Shown here piece by piece: positions 28,155 to 39,893 of a DNA stretch of 64,000 nt. The position numbers and the translations under genes are program-made. The stretch is from positions 2,232,001 through 2,296,000 of the forward strand of contig OX381710.1 of NCBI GenBank assembly GCA_947462335.1, written 5' to 3'. The stretch's first letter is position 1; the number at the start of each line of letters is the position of its first letter. Source of the DNA: Harmothoe impar (lineage: Eukaryota; Annelida; Polychaeta; Phyllodocida; Polynoidae). A model generated the notes under the pieces. The model was not told the origin of the DNA. It saw only the letters and a program-made list of their open reading frames with translations, and ran no database searches.

Positions 28155-29639
28155 CTGCAACAAGGTAGACGGAGGAGAAATATAGTGCTGCATGAAGTTC
28201 AAGATCATTCATTAATAAAGTGGGTTTCGTATGGATGGTGGGCTTTCTGCATCTGGGGGTCGTGAGTGCGTTGTAGTCATTTTGTTCATGGCCTACAAAG
28301 CCTACAGTATCATAGATTTATGATAGACACAATTAGCTGCCATTAAAGTAAATATTGTATTGCCCTTGCAGTAAATACATTTTTTCACATACAGTTTTTC
28401 ACACTACAGGTGATTTTAAAAACAACCCAGACCAGAGAAATCTGTGTTAATCTATGATATCATACTTGTAGGCTTTATCTTTTTATATTATTTAGCATAA
28501 GTCGCTTGGCTGGAAGAAAAAACCTCCAATGGTGTTTTTGTAAAGTGTATTTACTAGAATTGAGAATGGACTTTTAAAACTATCCTGTGAGGAAACATTT
28601 GAGTGCAGACACATTGTATAATTATAAGTGTGGACACTTTGTAGCATGTGGACAAAAACAGGGCACTGCTACCCTTGAAACATTAATGTGAGCATGTTAA
28701 AGAGGAAAGGTGACCTGCTTTTTAGTTAATTTATTGAGTTTGTACTTAGGATTAGTCTTGTACCACAGTTTGTAGTGCTTAAGTGATGAATAATTGACAA
28801 TACCTGACTACCGATCTAGTTAGTTTCAGGGAAATAAAGCAGATCTAAAATAGCATATGGTATATTGTCTAGTAAATAAACAAAACATAGGTTGATCAAT
28901 AAGGGAATAGTCAGTCCTACAGAGACAATCAGTCAGCTCAGGGAGCCGTGCTTGCTCTGACACCATGTTAGGAGCTGTGCAGAAAGGATACTGCAGACAG
29001 GACGGGCAGAGCACCTCTGGTGTGTATCTACTCACATAACCCTTTGAGGACTGATGTCGCTAAAAGATTATATTTGTTGGTGCTGCATTGGTGCATTATG
29101 CCAACCCTTTTGCAAAATGCTTGAATGCAGCACTGGCGAGTGACTTGCCAGGACTGCATTCATGCATCATGGCCAAGGGCATGATGCATTAATGGAATAA
29201 TAAAGAGAAATACATTATTCACACTGTAACAACGGTGTTAAAAAAAGAGTAGATTGCAATCTACGAAGAGAACCAATCTAATCTCTGAGAACTCACCAAG
29301 GGATTCGGTGTCATTCACAGGGCGAAAAAAGTCCCTAGCAACAGCACATGAACGTTGGTCAACTTTTGAGGTAGCCAATTGAGATCCTGAAAGAATCATT
29401 TCATATGTTATCCAGAAGTGTCTATACTTCATCATGTACTGACTATCACTCAATTATTAACCTCCAACATTCTTTACTTGTTGAGCATGGGCTGCATTTA
29501 CGAACTGTTAAAAAAGTAATGCAAGTATATCTTTTTGTCATGAACCTTGCTTTATTGCAGGAAATCACCAAGGCCTAGGTAAACAGCTTGACTTTGGCAG
29601 TAGTAAAAATTTGATCTCATTGAAAAATAAATTATCTAC
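28155..29639. other. Inter-module lectin intron
   Basis: No gene seen. 29390-29586 is the unoccupied counterpart of the Polinton target. A word shared with the nested transposon interior (TGCTTGAATGCAGCACTGGC) lies near 29120. Confidence 0.6.
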
Positions 29640-29872
29640 CTGTCTCCACTTCACAGATGAAGCTGCGTCGTGTAGCACAGGTTCCATCATGGAGGAGGTC
29701 GTTAGTCCCAGGTAGGTAGCCACACTGGTCACTTCCCACATCAGGCTGCCCAGGGTTCCACATATTGATGTCTGATAGAGCCGTCCCGTCCCGCCACTGG
29801 TACTGTGTGTTTGATGTGCCAGTGTCCCTCAGCCCAATCCAGATGCTAGTTTCTTCCAGCAACCATTGGGAC
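29640..29872 (-). CDS. C-type lectin exon, module 1 C-half
   Basis: 233 bp, the same length and phases as 24066-24298; acceptor TCCTGCAG, donor GTAGAT. Encodes SQWLLEETSIWIGLRDTGT...YQWRDGTALSDINMWNPGQPDVGSDQCGYLPG...HDGTCATRRSFICEVETG. WIGL, QPD and the three C-terminal cysteines are present. It is clearly a tandem duplicate of the other module, with several replacements, so the duplication is not very recent. Confidence 0.8.
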
Positions 29873-30568
29873 CTGCAGGAATTTTTATTTGTAGTAAAAA
29901 AAATAATGTGTAAATTCCTCAACCAGACCAACGCCATATACCATGATACCTAGAAGTGCTAATTGTAAGGACAAGCCCAGCTTATCTGGCTATAAATGAA
30001 AATGGGTATTTATTCCATACTAAAGCATATAAAAATTCCGCGGATTTTTCACTTCCGCAAAAATCACTAAAATATAGACCCAGCAAAATAAAATACTTTC
30101 ACAGTGCACATTCTGTCCCACCACTTACGAACATGGAGAGAGAGTGGGTCTAGCACAGACAGGTCCCTGATACAAATGGGGAAAGGGACAAAGACCGTTG
30201 GCTCATGGATGCAATTCAACAGGAGGAGGATTGAGTCTTGACATAGACCGAGTCTAACTAAGGTGAATACTTTGGACGCAAATGATGAACTTCAATGGGG
30301 GATCATGAGTGCTTGGGCAGTGCTGGTGAGGGACCATGTTGAACTAAAAAAGGACATAAGTGTGTAATAGAATAATGCATACGATGGATGGAATTAAAAC
30401 TGGACAATATAATTGAGATAAGTGTGGGACTGGGTGCAGGTTACCTTGGTAAGATTGATTTGAGCATTGTCAATTTACAGACCCCAGTTCTGTAGGCCCC
30501 TACCCTTGTGAAGAATGCAAGTCGGCCCCGAGGAGAAAACAGCCCCGGTGAAGTCGGCCCCTAGGAGA

Positions 30569-31026
30569 CCTAGCTCACCAGAGTGCATGCACAATTCTTT
30601 AGAGTGAGTCTTAATCAAATCTTAACAATCTTAATCTTAAAGTCTTAATCATACCTACCAAATATAGATGGCGTCATAATGTTAATTTAATTGGGGCCCC
30701 CCAACCCCCGTTTTTCTTTTTTTTCCCCTTCTTTAGTGATGGTGAGTAGTATTAAGACTTTAAGACTAAAGGCCCGGTCAGACTAGTAAAAATTACGATC
30801 AGATTTTGCTAAGACTGCCGGAGTCGTGCATGCCAAACTCCCACGATTTTGAAATCGTGCGAGTCCCTAGTCGTAACCCTATGCCAGACTGCACGATTTC
30901 TAGTCAAGATTTGGTAGGGACAAAATCAGATCGTAGCTTTCCCGTTTCTGCGACAAGTCTGACCGGGCCTTTAGACTTGATTAAGACTAATTCTAAACAT
31001 TAATTTGTGCACTCTGGTGAGCTAGG
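30569..31026. mobile_element. Nested MITE pair
   Basis: Outer inverted repeat CCTAGCTCACCAGAGTGCA (30569) against 31009-31026; an inner element with arms AAAGGCCCGGTCAGAC spans about 30767-30973. Non-autonomous, no coding content. Confidence 0.7.
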
Positions 31027-31539
31027 TGCCAAATTCAGTGACAAAAATTCTCATATATATTAAGGATTGGATTTGGATCACTTATCATTATTATTCCATG
31101 TTTCACCCTGTGCTGCAAGGGGCAGCACAGGGAGAAACCTACAAACACTTTCTCTCTACATTCTATCCCCCACTTTGTAACGTCTGCATATACAGAGGCT
31201 GATGTACAACACCATAAAACAGCGATGTATGTTTATTGAAAAACACCTCATATTCAAAGATTTGTATTATAAGATTTCTTCTGAAATATGTGCTAACAAC
31301 TTTGAGTAAAGCTAATTAGGAGGTAGTGGGGTCGTTCCTTACAAACAGGAACAGCACCACATCCTATAGATACCAAGCGCATTCTAATTATGGCTTCATT
31401 AGAATAGTATTACTTGATACTTGCTGTGGAATATTATAACACATTCTATAACGGATTATGTATTTCCTCAGTATAATCAGAAATAAAATATCAATCAATC
31501 AATCAGTCAATCAAGGATAGAAGACTTCACTCTGGGGCC

Positions 31540-31635
31540 GACTTCAATTTGGGGCCAACATCACTTTGGGACCGACTTCACTCTGGGGCCAACTTCACTC
31601 TGGGACCGACTTCACTCTGGGGCCGACTTCACTCT
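31540..31635. repeat. Short minisatellite
   Basis: About five copies of ggggccgacttcactct (17-20 bp). The complement of part of the unit (aagtcggcccc) occurs at about 30509 and 30551, so this may be a decayed inverted-repeat end. Confidence 0.75.
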
Positions 31636-33544
31636 TGTAAATAATGACACCTTTATACACTATTATCGTTTTAGTTTAGCTGCGGAACTGTCACTAAGAT
31701 ATACAGTATTGACAGTTTATTAACATTTGTCAATAAAAGGAAGGATTTCTACTATTTATAGTTTGAACTGGCAATAACAGGATGTTGTTCCACTATTGAC
31801 AGTTTAAACAATCAATAGCAACATATGTTTCTACTGTCGTCAGTTTGAACTGTGAGTAGAATTTTCAAAACAATTATTTAAACATTTTTAATCTCATTTT
31901 CCTTGTGCAATGTGTGAGATATAAATACTATATTGTTCTAAAGTCGCTAGGTGTTTAACTATGGTCAAAGCAAGGTCAATACAATGTCAATGGAAGTTCA
32001 ATTATTAATTATGTCATACCATTGAATACCACGGGCATTTTCTGGTAAAGAATATGAGTCAATACAATTAATGTTTGATGAGTAATTGTAGAGAGAAAAC
32101 GGTGTCAACTTTGCTGCCAATCTCTCAAAGATGCCCATTACATTTTTATAGTAGTACTTTGCTTCTAAAACCATTCACATTCTGATCGATTTCTCAGCTT
32201 CAATACATGATAGAAAGATAATTAAAGATTTTCTGGGGTGGAGGCAGTGACTATAAAAGATGGAGGAGGAAAGTGGGGTTCTGTAGGTTTTCTTCCGGGG
32301 TATCTACCATGGCCGATCCTAGGGAAAAGACTCAGCACGACTGCGGCGGCTGATTCCAAGGTGTGTCCAGGGATAGAGAATCCACCATAAATTAGGAGCC
32401 GAATTTGGGTTCATTTAAACTACAATTTATTTTTTTTGATTAAAAGAATAACAATAGTGTAGAGTTTGTATTCCCAGTTCGATTAGATGGTTAACAATCA
32501 ACTTGAACTGGAGTTTTAGGATGCGAAAGAGAGACAATAAGTAGATGATTTTATTTGGTTTGAACCTGGACAGTGATTCTAAGTCCTTTGGTGACTAGAT
32601 GTTTTCACGTATTTGGTTCTATACAAATGACAGCAACTCAGTTCAATGCTAACATTCCAGTCAGATACCCTGTCTGAGAGTGATCAGCGCACCCTCTGTA
32701 GGGCACATTTAGGTACCTGGCCAGGGTGTGTTCGTCTACCTGTCTCACTATATACAGACCTCTACACAAGCATAAGGTCTGACAATTTTAATTTGTTCTG
32801 AAATCACTCGAGTGTGGGCTCATGAAAAGTAAACGCATTCTCACAATTTTCTTCAAGCTTTACTACCCATGAACCCATTTAAAAAAAGAAAAGTGTCAGG
32901 TCTTATACAAGTTCCTTATCTCACGGGAATGTCGGTGGAAGAAAATTTGTGAGAAATATCTTGAATCTGTGAGATAACATGTATAGCTGATGAAATTTAC
33001 TGATCAGGAAGGGTTGTGATTGCCTAAGGTGAGACAGGGGACATATGACAAATATAAAGATAGCATGTAACTCTGATTAAGGGGTATTTTGGCCTTCGGA
33101 CACATTGAAATTTACATCTTTTTCTTTATTTGGGCCTTGTGTGTACCATCTCATATGAAAATCCAAAAAGAACATAAGTGCTGCAGGTATTTTCAATCTA
33201 TAGCTGATTGAAGGTAAAAAAAACATTATTCCAGGCTTTGACTGCGATATATTTTTGTTGGATTCTTGACTTTTTTATTTCAACCGTTGATTTTTCCCTT
33301 TTAAAATTGATCTCTTCGCCACACCTGCAATATTCTGTATATTAATCAGGAGAAGTCAAAAACTGCCATAGACAAAGTGAAGATAAAATCTATACCGTGT
33401 ATTCCACTTTTGTGTGTTTTGCTTTGATTATTGGAATAAACAAATGGTTAAAAAACATATATATATATATATATGTTTTTTAACCATATATGATGTATGA
33501 TGCTCATACGTATTTCCAAACATTGAAAAGTTTCAGATGCTCAC

Positions 33545-33686
33545 CTTTCCTTGATAACGGCTTCCAACTCAGCGACATCATCAAATTTCACTAAGTATCC
33601 TCCAATGTCATCACACTGGTGTTCTGCACCGTCCCAGGTGGTCTTATAACGGGAGTAGTAGTAAGCCGGCTCACTACGCATACGGC
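33545..33686 (-). CDS. C-type lectin exon, module 1 N-half
   Basis: 142 bp; acceptor CTACATCTAG, donor GTGAGC. Encodes RMRSEPAYYYSRYKTTWD, then GAEHQCDDIGGYLVKFDDVAELEAVIKE. Phase 1 in, phase 2 out. Compared with module 2 it lacks the first GC cysteine, so its fold may lack one conserved disulfide. It joins in phase to the signal-peptide exon at 60273-60349 (phase-1 donor). Confidence 0.75.
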
Positions 33687-36600
33687 CTAGATGTAGCCAA
33701 ATATGGAAAAGGGAGCAAACATTTTAAAAATTAGTTTTTAGTTTGTGCCTAGCCTGTAGCCACACACATTATGGAGTGGTCCGATTAGGTGGGGGATTTG
33801 CAGCATTGAATTTACTATTTCAATATACAAATCACAGTCGATTGACAAACATTGTTCATTTACAATTGCAACTGACAAAATCATCTGCAATTCTGAAGAT
33901 ATATCACTCACCATTAAATGATAGTGAGAATAAAAAGGTTAGGGGGGCCTACGTATGTAAGTTCAGTACACAGTGCTGTAAAGAGTTGTCTTGCCTGACA
34001 ACATGGCCGACAGTTTGAGAGGCATAGCTTGCCATGAGTTTGAGGCCCTGCAATACTGTTGAGAGGGGCTTACTTTTTTCCAGGGACACTTTCAATTTTC
34101 ATTTAGGGTAGATTCACCCAAAGACGGACACACACCTAAAGTCGGACACCTTTAGGCCTATATTTTCATTACTGTGCATATAAAATATGTATATGGGTCA
34201 AGCCGCTGACTTATGTAGGTATTGAGCTGGGGAAAGACAAATCAGAAACCTCAGAATATGTTTATATAAGTTTATTTTATTGAAAGGTATATATCTTGGC
34301 TCCATGAAAGCACCGCCAGTACGTTTCTAACCCTAGCGGTTCAATTTTTATTACAATGCAAAGATGAGTGGGCATTTTTGGTGTTACTCCGTGCTTTTAA
34401 GTACAGGAACACCTTATTTTCCTCTTAAATACAACACAGCAACTAATAATTCCATTTACAGCATGGCACGATATACATCCTTAACCTCAATAAAGGTTGA
34501 AATGATGAAATTAACAAATTCTGAGATATGGGCCTGTGAAATTTAGGTTTTTTGGAAAAATTGAAAAGATTTATCACACATCCCCACCTTTACTCCTACT
34601 TCTTCAAAAGGGGTCAAATACTCTTGTTACTCGCTCTGTATCATCTTCAACATATCTACTTTTGTGTAAAGCTAGTACTTTAGCCCATTCCATCACCCAC
34701 CTTTCACAGTACGGGCCTGAATATGGCCAATATCAGCACTTTAAAGCACGGAGTAACACTAGTTACTCCGTGCTTTTAATAGAATATCACAATAAATAGT
34801 AAAAGAAATGTGAAATTCCCACATTTAAGGGTGCAGACCATCTAAGAAGGTTGGTAGCAAAGCAATGGAGTGGTTTAAACTTAGATATATTGGATATTAG
34901 CATTTCTGTGAGCCTTTATTTTTTTCGAGAGTTACTCCGTGCTTTTAGGTCAAGGTGAATTTTCAAATTACCCACAGATTCTAGATATGTGAGGCATTGT
35001 TGATTATGAAGCATTAAAATGATCAAGGAGTGTTGTAGGCACCCTCTGGAGCACAGAGAAGTTAATTATTAGTGAGGATTTGCCTGCTGCTACTTAAAAG
35101 CACGGAGTAACACCGCAACTTAAAAGCACGGAGTAACACCATCCGGGATTCAAATTTGTCATAGTGAAGCATTTGGCTGTGCATGGGTGAGTGCATGATC
35201 TACCATAGCTATCAAGCACTAAGCCCCTGTCACCACAAGTCCTTTTGGAACATAATAACTCAATATTTAGCCAGAAATAACCACAGGAGAGAAAGAAATG
35301 GCAATTGTTACTCCGTGCTTTTATGTTGTATCAAATATGCATCTGCTCCAGGTGCCTAGAGGATCGGATTTTTTTGAAAATTTTCTTTTTCCAGTATAAG
35401 GCCCACATGTTATCTCAACATGAGGGGTAAAATAGTTATGCTGTGGTATCTCTTTAATTACGGTATGAGGACACCAATATAATAACATAGATTGACAATA
35501 AGTGACAAATTCACAGCAAAAAGTCTACAGTAAAAAATTAAAGATACATATCATGGTAAAATCTCTTGAATCCATCTACTATAACATAGGCCTAATGGTA
35601 AAAATTAATTGGGATGGGCTATTGATTCCTTAGGTTAAATGATTGGCATGTAAAATATGTCATTTTTGTCATTTTTGTCATTTTTTAGGGCTTTTTTGGC
35701 TTCGGGGGGCCATAGAAGACAAAATCTTGGTCCAATACACAAAAATATTTTTTTCCCTAAAATGTTAGGATGTTTTGTCACACATGCCAAAGAATATAAG
35801 CATTTGAAGCAAAAGTCTTAATTCTGTAGGCTTATAAAGCTTAAAATGCCTGAAAAGACCAAACCTACATAAGTCAGCGGCTTGACCCATATATATGAAT
35901 AGGACCGTAAAATCCAGGTGTTCTGCTTAACAATAAAAGTAAAACCAATCATCCACACATATTATGTGTATGTGTAATTATATCCCAAAGTTGTCCTGTT
36001 TTGCATTCAGGAGCTGGTAGGAAATCTCTAGATTATTGTAGGACCAGATTCCGGACATCAGTCTATACGAAAACGTGCCGGACACCGGCTTTAGCCGGCT
36101 AAAAGCCTGCTGGACCGGCAGAAAGTCTGTGTCTGCCGGTCCCAATGCCTGGCTGTGATCCTGGGCTACATGTTACGGCTTGTAAATTGGACCATTATTA
36201 AGGTTTCTAGAGAGTTAACTAGAGAGTCTGAATATTTTGTAAAAATAACACACAAAAGTTTATAAACTATAATCTTTAATATGATTTAGATATACCTTAC
36301 TTCTACCTTACTTCTATTTAATGTTATTTCCTCTCTCTATATTATATCAATTCTTGCTTATTACTACATTTCTAGATACAAACATTTCCCCAGGGTATTT
36401 GGGTCTGCAAACATCTAGCCAGGCCTACAGATTTACAAATCTGCAGTACCGAATGTCCTGCACGGTGAAAAAGTTTTCGTATAGACTGGGACATCATGGC
36501 TATAATGTTGAATTGTGAGGATTGTTGATACATAGGCTGTCTATATAAGACCTAGGCAGTAAGGCATGTATATTAAGCTTTCTATCATAAAAAGTTCATA

Positions 36601-37162
36601 GGTATAACAACCAGGAATAACATTATGAGACCCCTTTAGAAAAGTGCTCCAATTTCACCTGAAGTCGGACACCAATTTCTGATTGGTGTTCTGGATTATA
36701 CAGATAATGGAGGATTATGACTTTAATACAATATATATCAAATATTACTAATCTTATCTGGCCTTCTACGATGAAAATGTGAAAATGTTATGATCCATTA
36801 GTTTGTAAAGTGAGAATATATACGTTTCTAGTATAAGTAAAGTTCAAGGTAGGTAAGCACATATTTCATGTGAAAATATATAATATATCTTTTGTGGACC
36901 ATTGGTTCACCCTTGTCTAATAAATTAGGTGCTCTTCCTTTTAATTCCTCACAAAAATACAAAGGAAAACTAAAGTGTCTGACTCCAGGTGAAATTAGCC
37001 TTTCTAATCCCAGTTTTTAAGTGATTATTACCGTTGACTACAGTTTAGGGTAAAGGTTAACAACGAGGGGCATTGGCGCTTAACCGTTTGTCACAACCGT
37101 GACCCGGCACACCCAAACTGGAGTGAAGTTGTAAGAGAGGGGGGTAGGTGTATGTCTAAGTC
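33687..37162. other. Nested inverted-repeat element region
   Basis: Non-coding. Exact 30-bp inverted arms at 34191-34220 and 35863-35892. Seven copies in both orientations of GTTACTCCGTGCTTTTA (or one-base variants) lie between 34383 and 35323. GTCGGACACC-type words occur near 34141 and 36668, and a further inverted pair (AGTGTCTGACTCCAGGTGAA type) at about 36654 and 36979. It looks like several non-autonomous elements piled up. Confidence 0.55.
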
Positions 37163-38209
37163 TCAGTAGTTGCTTGCCGCGATAAGCGCATCTGTAATTT
37201 TCCTGTCCATGGCTATCCTCGCTAACATGGGCTTGGTGAGGTATATGAGTGCGGTTAGGGAGGCCCAGTTGCCCATCCACCTGTCCTCCAGGGGGATGCC
37301 TGACTGGTGGAAGAACGCCGCCCCCGCCCTCCGCATGCTGTGTATCCCTGCACGTTCCGGGTTCATCCTGATGCCCTCAATCAGCCCCTTGAGGAACTTG
37401 AGCAACGGGGGGTACGTCAGCGACACCTGGTGGGAGCCTCTCCTAACCAGGAAGAGGGGAGCAGAGGGGTCAGCCGGAGAATCCGAGAGGTGACGCCTTA
37501 ACAAGGAGGCGGCGCACAGTGGAGAGTCGGCGGTGTAGGTGATGGGCACCAGGTGGCCCCGCTGGCCAAACTGTATAGTCTTTGAACTGCTAATGCGCAG
37601 CATCACCCCCCAGGGGTAAAACCTGACCGAGCTTCGTCGCATGAATTGGCCGGTTATGTCCTTGAAGGTCGCTGGTACGAGGTTGCTCTTCCGCAGTAGT
37701 GAGCGAAAGCTGGTGAGCAGACAAGCCCACATCACACAGTCATTATGATTTTTGAAGTTTACTAGGCGGTACATGACGAGTAGATCGGACACTGTGACCG
37801 TCACCCTGGTAGGTGTCGGGTCGCCCAGCATCTGTCGGAGTCCCCTCAGCGTTGCACTAAAGGCAAAGTCCTGCCTAATAAATTGCACATCATACCCAAA
37901 ATATTTGTTCAGACTGATGACACCGCTAACGTAGTTGTCTATAGTGCTAAATTTGAGGCTGTCCGAGAGAAACATTATGTAGCGTGACATGGTACGGCTA
38001 TCCGTTGGTAGCATATTGACCCCGAGCCAGGTGCAGAATGTTATGAAGCGCTTCCACTGCGAGGCTTTGGTGCGCCAGGTGGCGGGGGACCAGACGTGGG
38101 CTCTCGCCTCTGCCGCCATCCGGTCCAGGAGCATGCATCTCTGGTTTGCCCCTGCAACACAGGGAATCAGGGAATTTGCTGTTATCGAATAATAATCTGG
38201 ATAGGGCAT
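37163..38209 (-). CDS. Tyrosine recombinase of YR retrotransposon
   Basis: 348 aa. The core catalytic set of tyrosine recombinases is visible: Arg in SFRSLLRKSNL (about residue 170), His-x-x-Arg in GIHSMRRAGAAFF (about 297), Trp in GNWAS and the nucleophile Tyr in LIYLTK (about 325). The N-terminal part (ATWRTKASQWKRFITFC, then MSRYIMFLSD) fits a SAM-like core-binding domain. It overlaps the RNase H end of the RT gene by 212 bp in another frame. The order RT-RH then YR, with no methyltransferase, points to a Ngaro-like rather than DIRS1-like element. It integrates circular cDNA. Confidence 0.85.
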   Translation of the reverse strand: MPYPDYYSITANSLIPCVAGANQRCMLLDRMAAEARAHVWSPATWRTKASQWKRFITFCTWLGVNMLPTDSRTMSRYIMFLSDSLKFSTIDNYVSGVISLNKYFGYDVQFIRQDFAFSATLRGLRQMLGDPTPTRVTVTVSDLLVMYRLVNFKNHNDCVMWACLLTSFRSLLRKSNLVPATFKDITGQFMRRSSVRFYPWGVMLRISSSKTIQFGQRGHLVPITYTADSPLCAASLLRRHLSDSPADPSAPLFLVRRGSHQVSLTYPPLLKFLKGLIEGIRMNPERAGIHSMRRAGAAFFHQSGIPLEDRWMGNWASLTALIYLTKPMLARIAMDRKITDALIAASNY

Positions 38210-39839
38210 CTGCGACCACGCTAACGTGGCCCGGAATATGAGTTGCTGTGATATGACAATTATAAATAACAGATAGCCAAAAGACCCTTCTAAGGATAAT
38301 CATTGTCGTGTCATTCTCGCTACGGCCCGTGTTTATAGCGGAAACCACCTGTGTGTTATCTGAGAACACAACTATTCTGCTGTCTGTCATGGAGGGGCCC
38401 CACCTCCACAGAGCTTCTTTAAGGGGGTAGAACTCCTGTATATTAATATTTGCGGGGATTTTCATGTCCGGCTCGGAACAGAAGTGGCCGTGCTTGTCTT
38501 CCCTGCTACTAAGAGAACCTTCCCAGGCACCCGCGAGCCAGTCCTGTTCGAACACGACCCCATAGCCTCGGCCTGAGGCATCCATAGCTAGAGTTAACTC
38601 CTTCTTGCTATCTGGGTCGATGATGCGGGTCTCCCCGTTGAACCATCTAGCGAAGCCCTGCCACCATACCAAGTCTTTCTTGAACCCTTTACTTAGTGTT
38701 ATGTACCTCTTGTTCGCTGGGAAACCACTCAGCATCTTGATCACCCGCTGAGAGAACGTCCTGCCGCCTTTAACGACAGACGAACAATGGGACAGAATGC
38801 CACACAGTTTTTGCAGTTGCTTTCGTGTTGCCTGACGGCGACCTTGAAAGAACGATAGCTCTTGCTCCAACCTTTGCAGCTTATCCCCCGGCAGTCTCAG
38901 CTTCATGTTGATACTGTCTATTTCTATGCCCAAGTATCGCTGTATCCTCGACAGGGAAGACACCTTCTTGTAAGCTATGTAAAACCCTAATTGCCTGAGT
39001 AGCTCATAGAGGACACGTTGGGATTCCGTGCATTGCCTCTCGCTAGCGGCTAATAATAGGAAATCATCCAGGTAATTGAAACACATGTGGCCCTGACGGC
39101 GTATGTACCTGGTAACGGCATCCGTGAGTCTATTAAAAATAAAAGGAGCTGCTCTAGTGCCAAAACAAATACAATTGTCCACCATGAAGGTGTCAGACCC
39201 GTCCAACTTCCACTTCAATCCCTGATAATTCCGGTCCTCAGGTCTGATGAGTACCGAGCGGTACGCCGAAACAATATCGGTCACCGCCATGTAGTACGAC
39301 GGACGGAGAATGTCGCACACGTCGTCTATTCTAGCAAACTTGAAGTGTTGAAAAGTGGAAAACATATGGGAATTAATGGACAGTCCGTCGGGCCTGCTCG
39401 CATAGGTGATGGGCCTGAAACCCCCGGTAGCCTTGGGAACAGCACCCAAGGCGTGTACACATGTGGGTTTCTCTCGCGACACGCTGAGTTTCCCGCAGCC
39501 CAGCTCCTCTTCCAAGAGCTTATCAATAAAGTCAAAATTATCTACCGAGGCTGATGAATAGTTTTTTACCTCATAACTGTCTACCCGTGCATGAGGGTCA
39601 ACCATCTTGAACCCATGTAGGACACCATCTAATATAAAGTGACAATCTTCATCTATGACACCGTGCCCCAACAACATGTCCCTCCAGCCTGCTGGCTTCA
39701 ACTGCGACACAACCCCCTGAACCCTGTGTCTGCAGCTAATGTCCCATAGAGGGATATAACCTTTGTAAATGTCTAGTAGGGCATCTATACTACTTGTGCA
39801 TATTAGCTCTTCACATGTATGAGAGTGAATGTCTTCCAT
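37998..39839 (-). CDS. Reverse transcriptase-RNase H of YR retrotransposon
   Basis: 613 aa from ATG at 39839. RT: AVTDIVSAYRSV (palm motif A), CFGTRAAPFIFNRL (motif B-like) and FNYLDDFLLLA (catalytic YLDD, about residue 265). RNase H: LAMDASGRGYG, NIQEFYPLKEAL, VVFSDNTQVV and IPGHVSVVADALSRL. Uninterrupted, so possibly functional. The last 70 residues run over the recombinase start and are probably overlap rather than domain. Confidence 0.85.
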   Translation of the reverse strand: MEDIHSHTCEELICTSSIDALLDIYKGYIPLWDISCRHRVQGVVSQLKPAGWRDMLLGHGVIDEDCHFILDGVLHGFKMVDPHARVDSYEVKNYSSASVDNFDFIDKLLEEELGCGKLSVSREKPTCVHALGAVPKATGGFRPITYASRPDGLSINSHMFSTFQHFKFARIDDVCDILRPSYYMAVTDIVSAYRSVLIRPEDRNYQGLKWKLDGSDTFMVDNCICFGTRAAPFIFNRLTDAVTRYIRRQGHMCFNYLDDFLLLAASERQCTESQRVLYELLRQLGFYIAYKKVSSLSRIQRYLGIEIDSINMKLRLPGDKLQRLEQELSFFQGRRQATRKQLQKLCGILSHCSSVVKGGRTFSQRVIKMLSGFPANKRYITLSKGFKKDLVWWQGFARWFNGETRIIDPDSKKELTLAMDASGRGYGVVFEQDWLAGAWEGSLSSREDKHGHFCSEPDMKIPANINIQEFYPLKEALWRWGPSMTDSRIVVFSDNTQVVSAINTGRSENDTTMIILRRVFWLSVIYNCHITATHIPGHVSVVADALSRLLFDNSKFPDSLCCRGKPEMHAPGPDGGRGESPRLVPRHLAHQSLAVEALHNILHLARGQYATNG

Positions 39840-39893
39840 ACTTGAGGTGCAAACATCCGCTTTGTTGCCCGCGGAGTCGTGCTCGTCCGTGTC

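Larger units (their letters stand above)
29873..33544. other. Lectin intron, module 1, with nested MITEs
   Basis: Homology to the module-2 intron breaks near 30475 and resumes only near the next exon, so about 3 kb was inserted here. The insertion includes nested inverted-repeat elements (30569-31026), (AATC)n at about 31490-31515, a roughly 19-bp minisatellite (31540-31635) and AT-rich sequence. An (AT)n palindrome lies at about 33447-33487. No gene seen. Confidence 0.55.
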
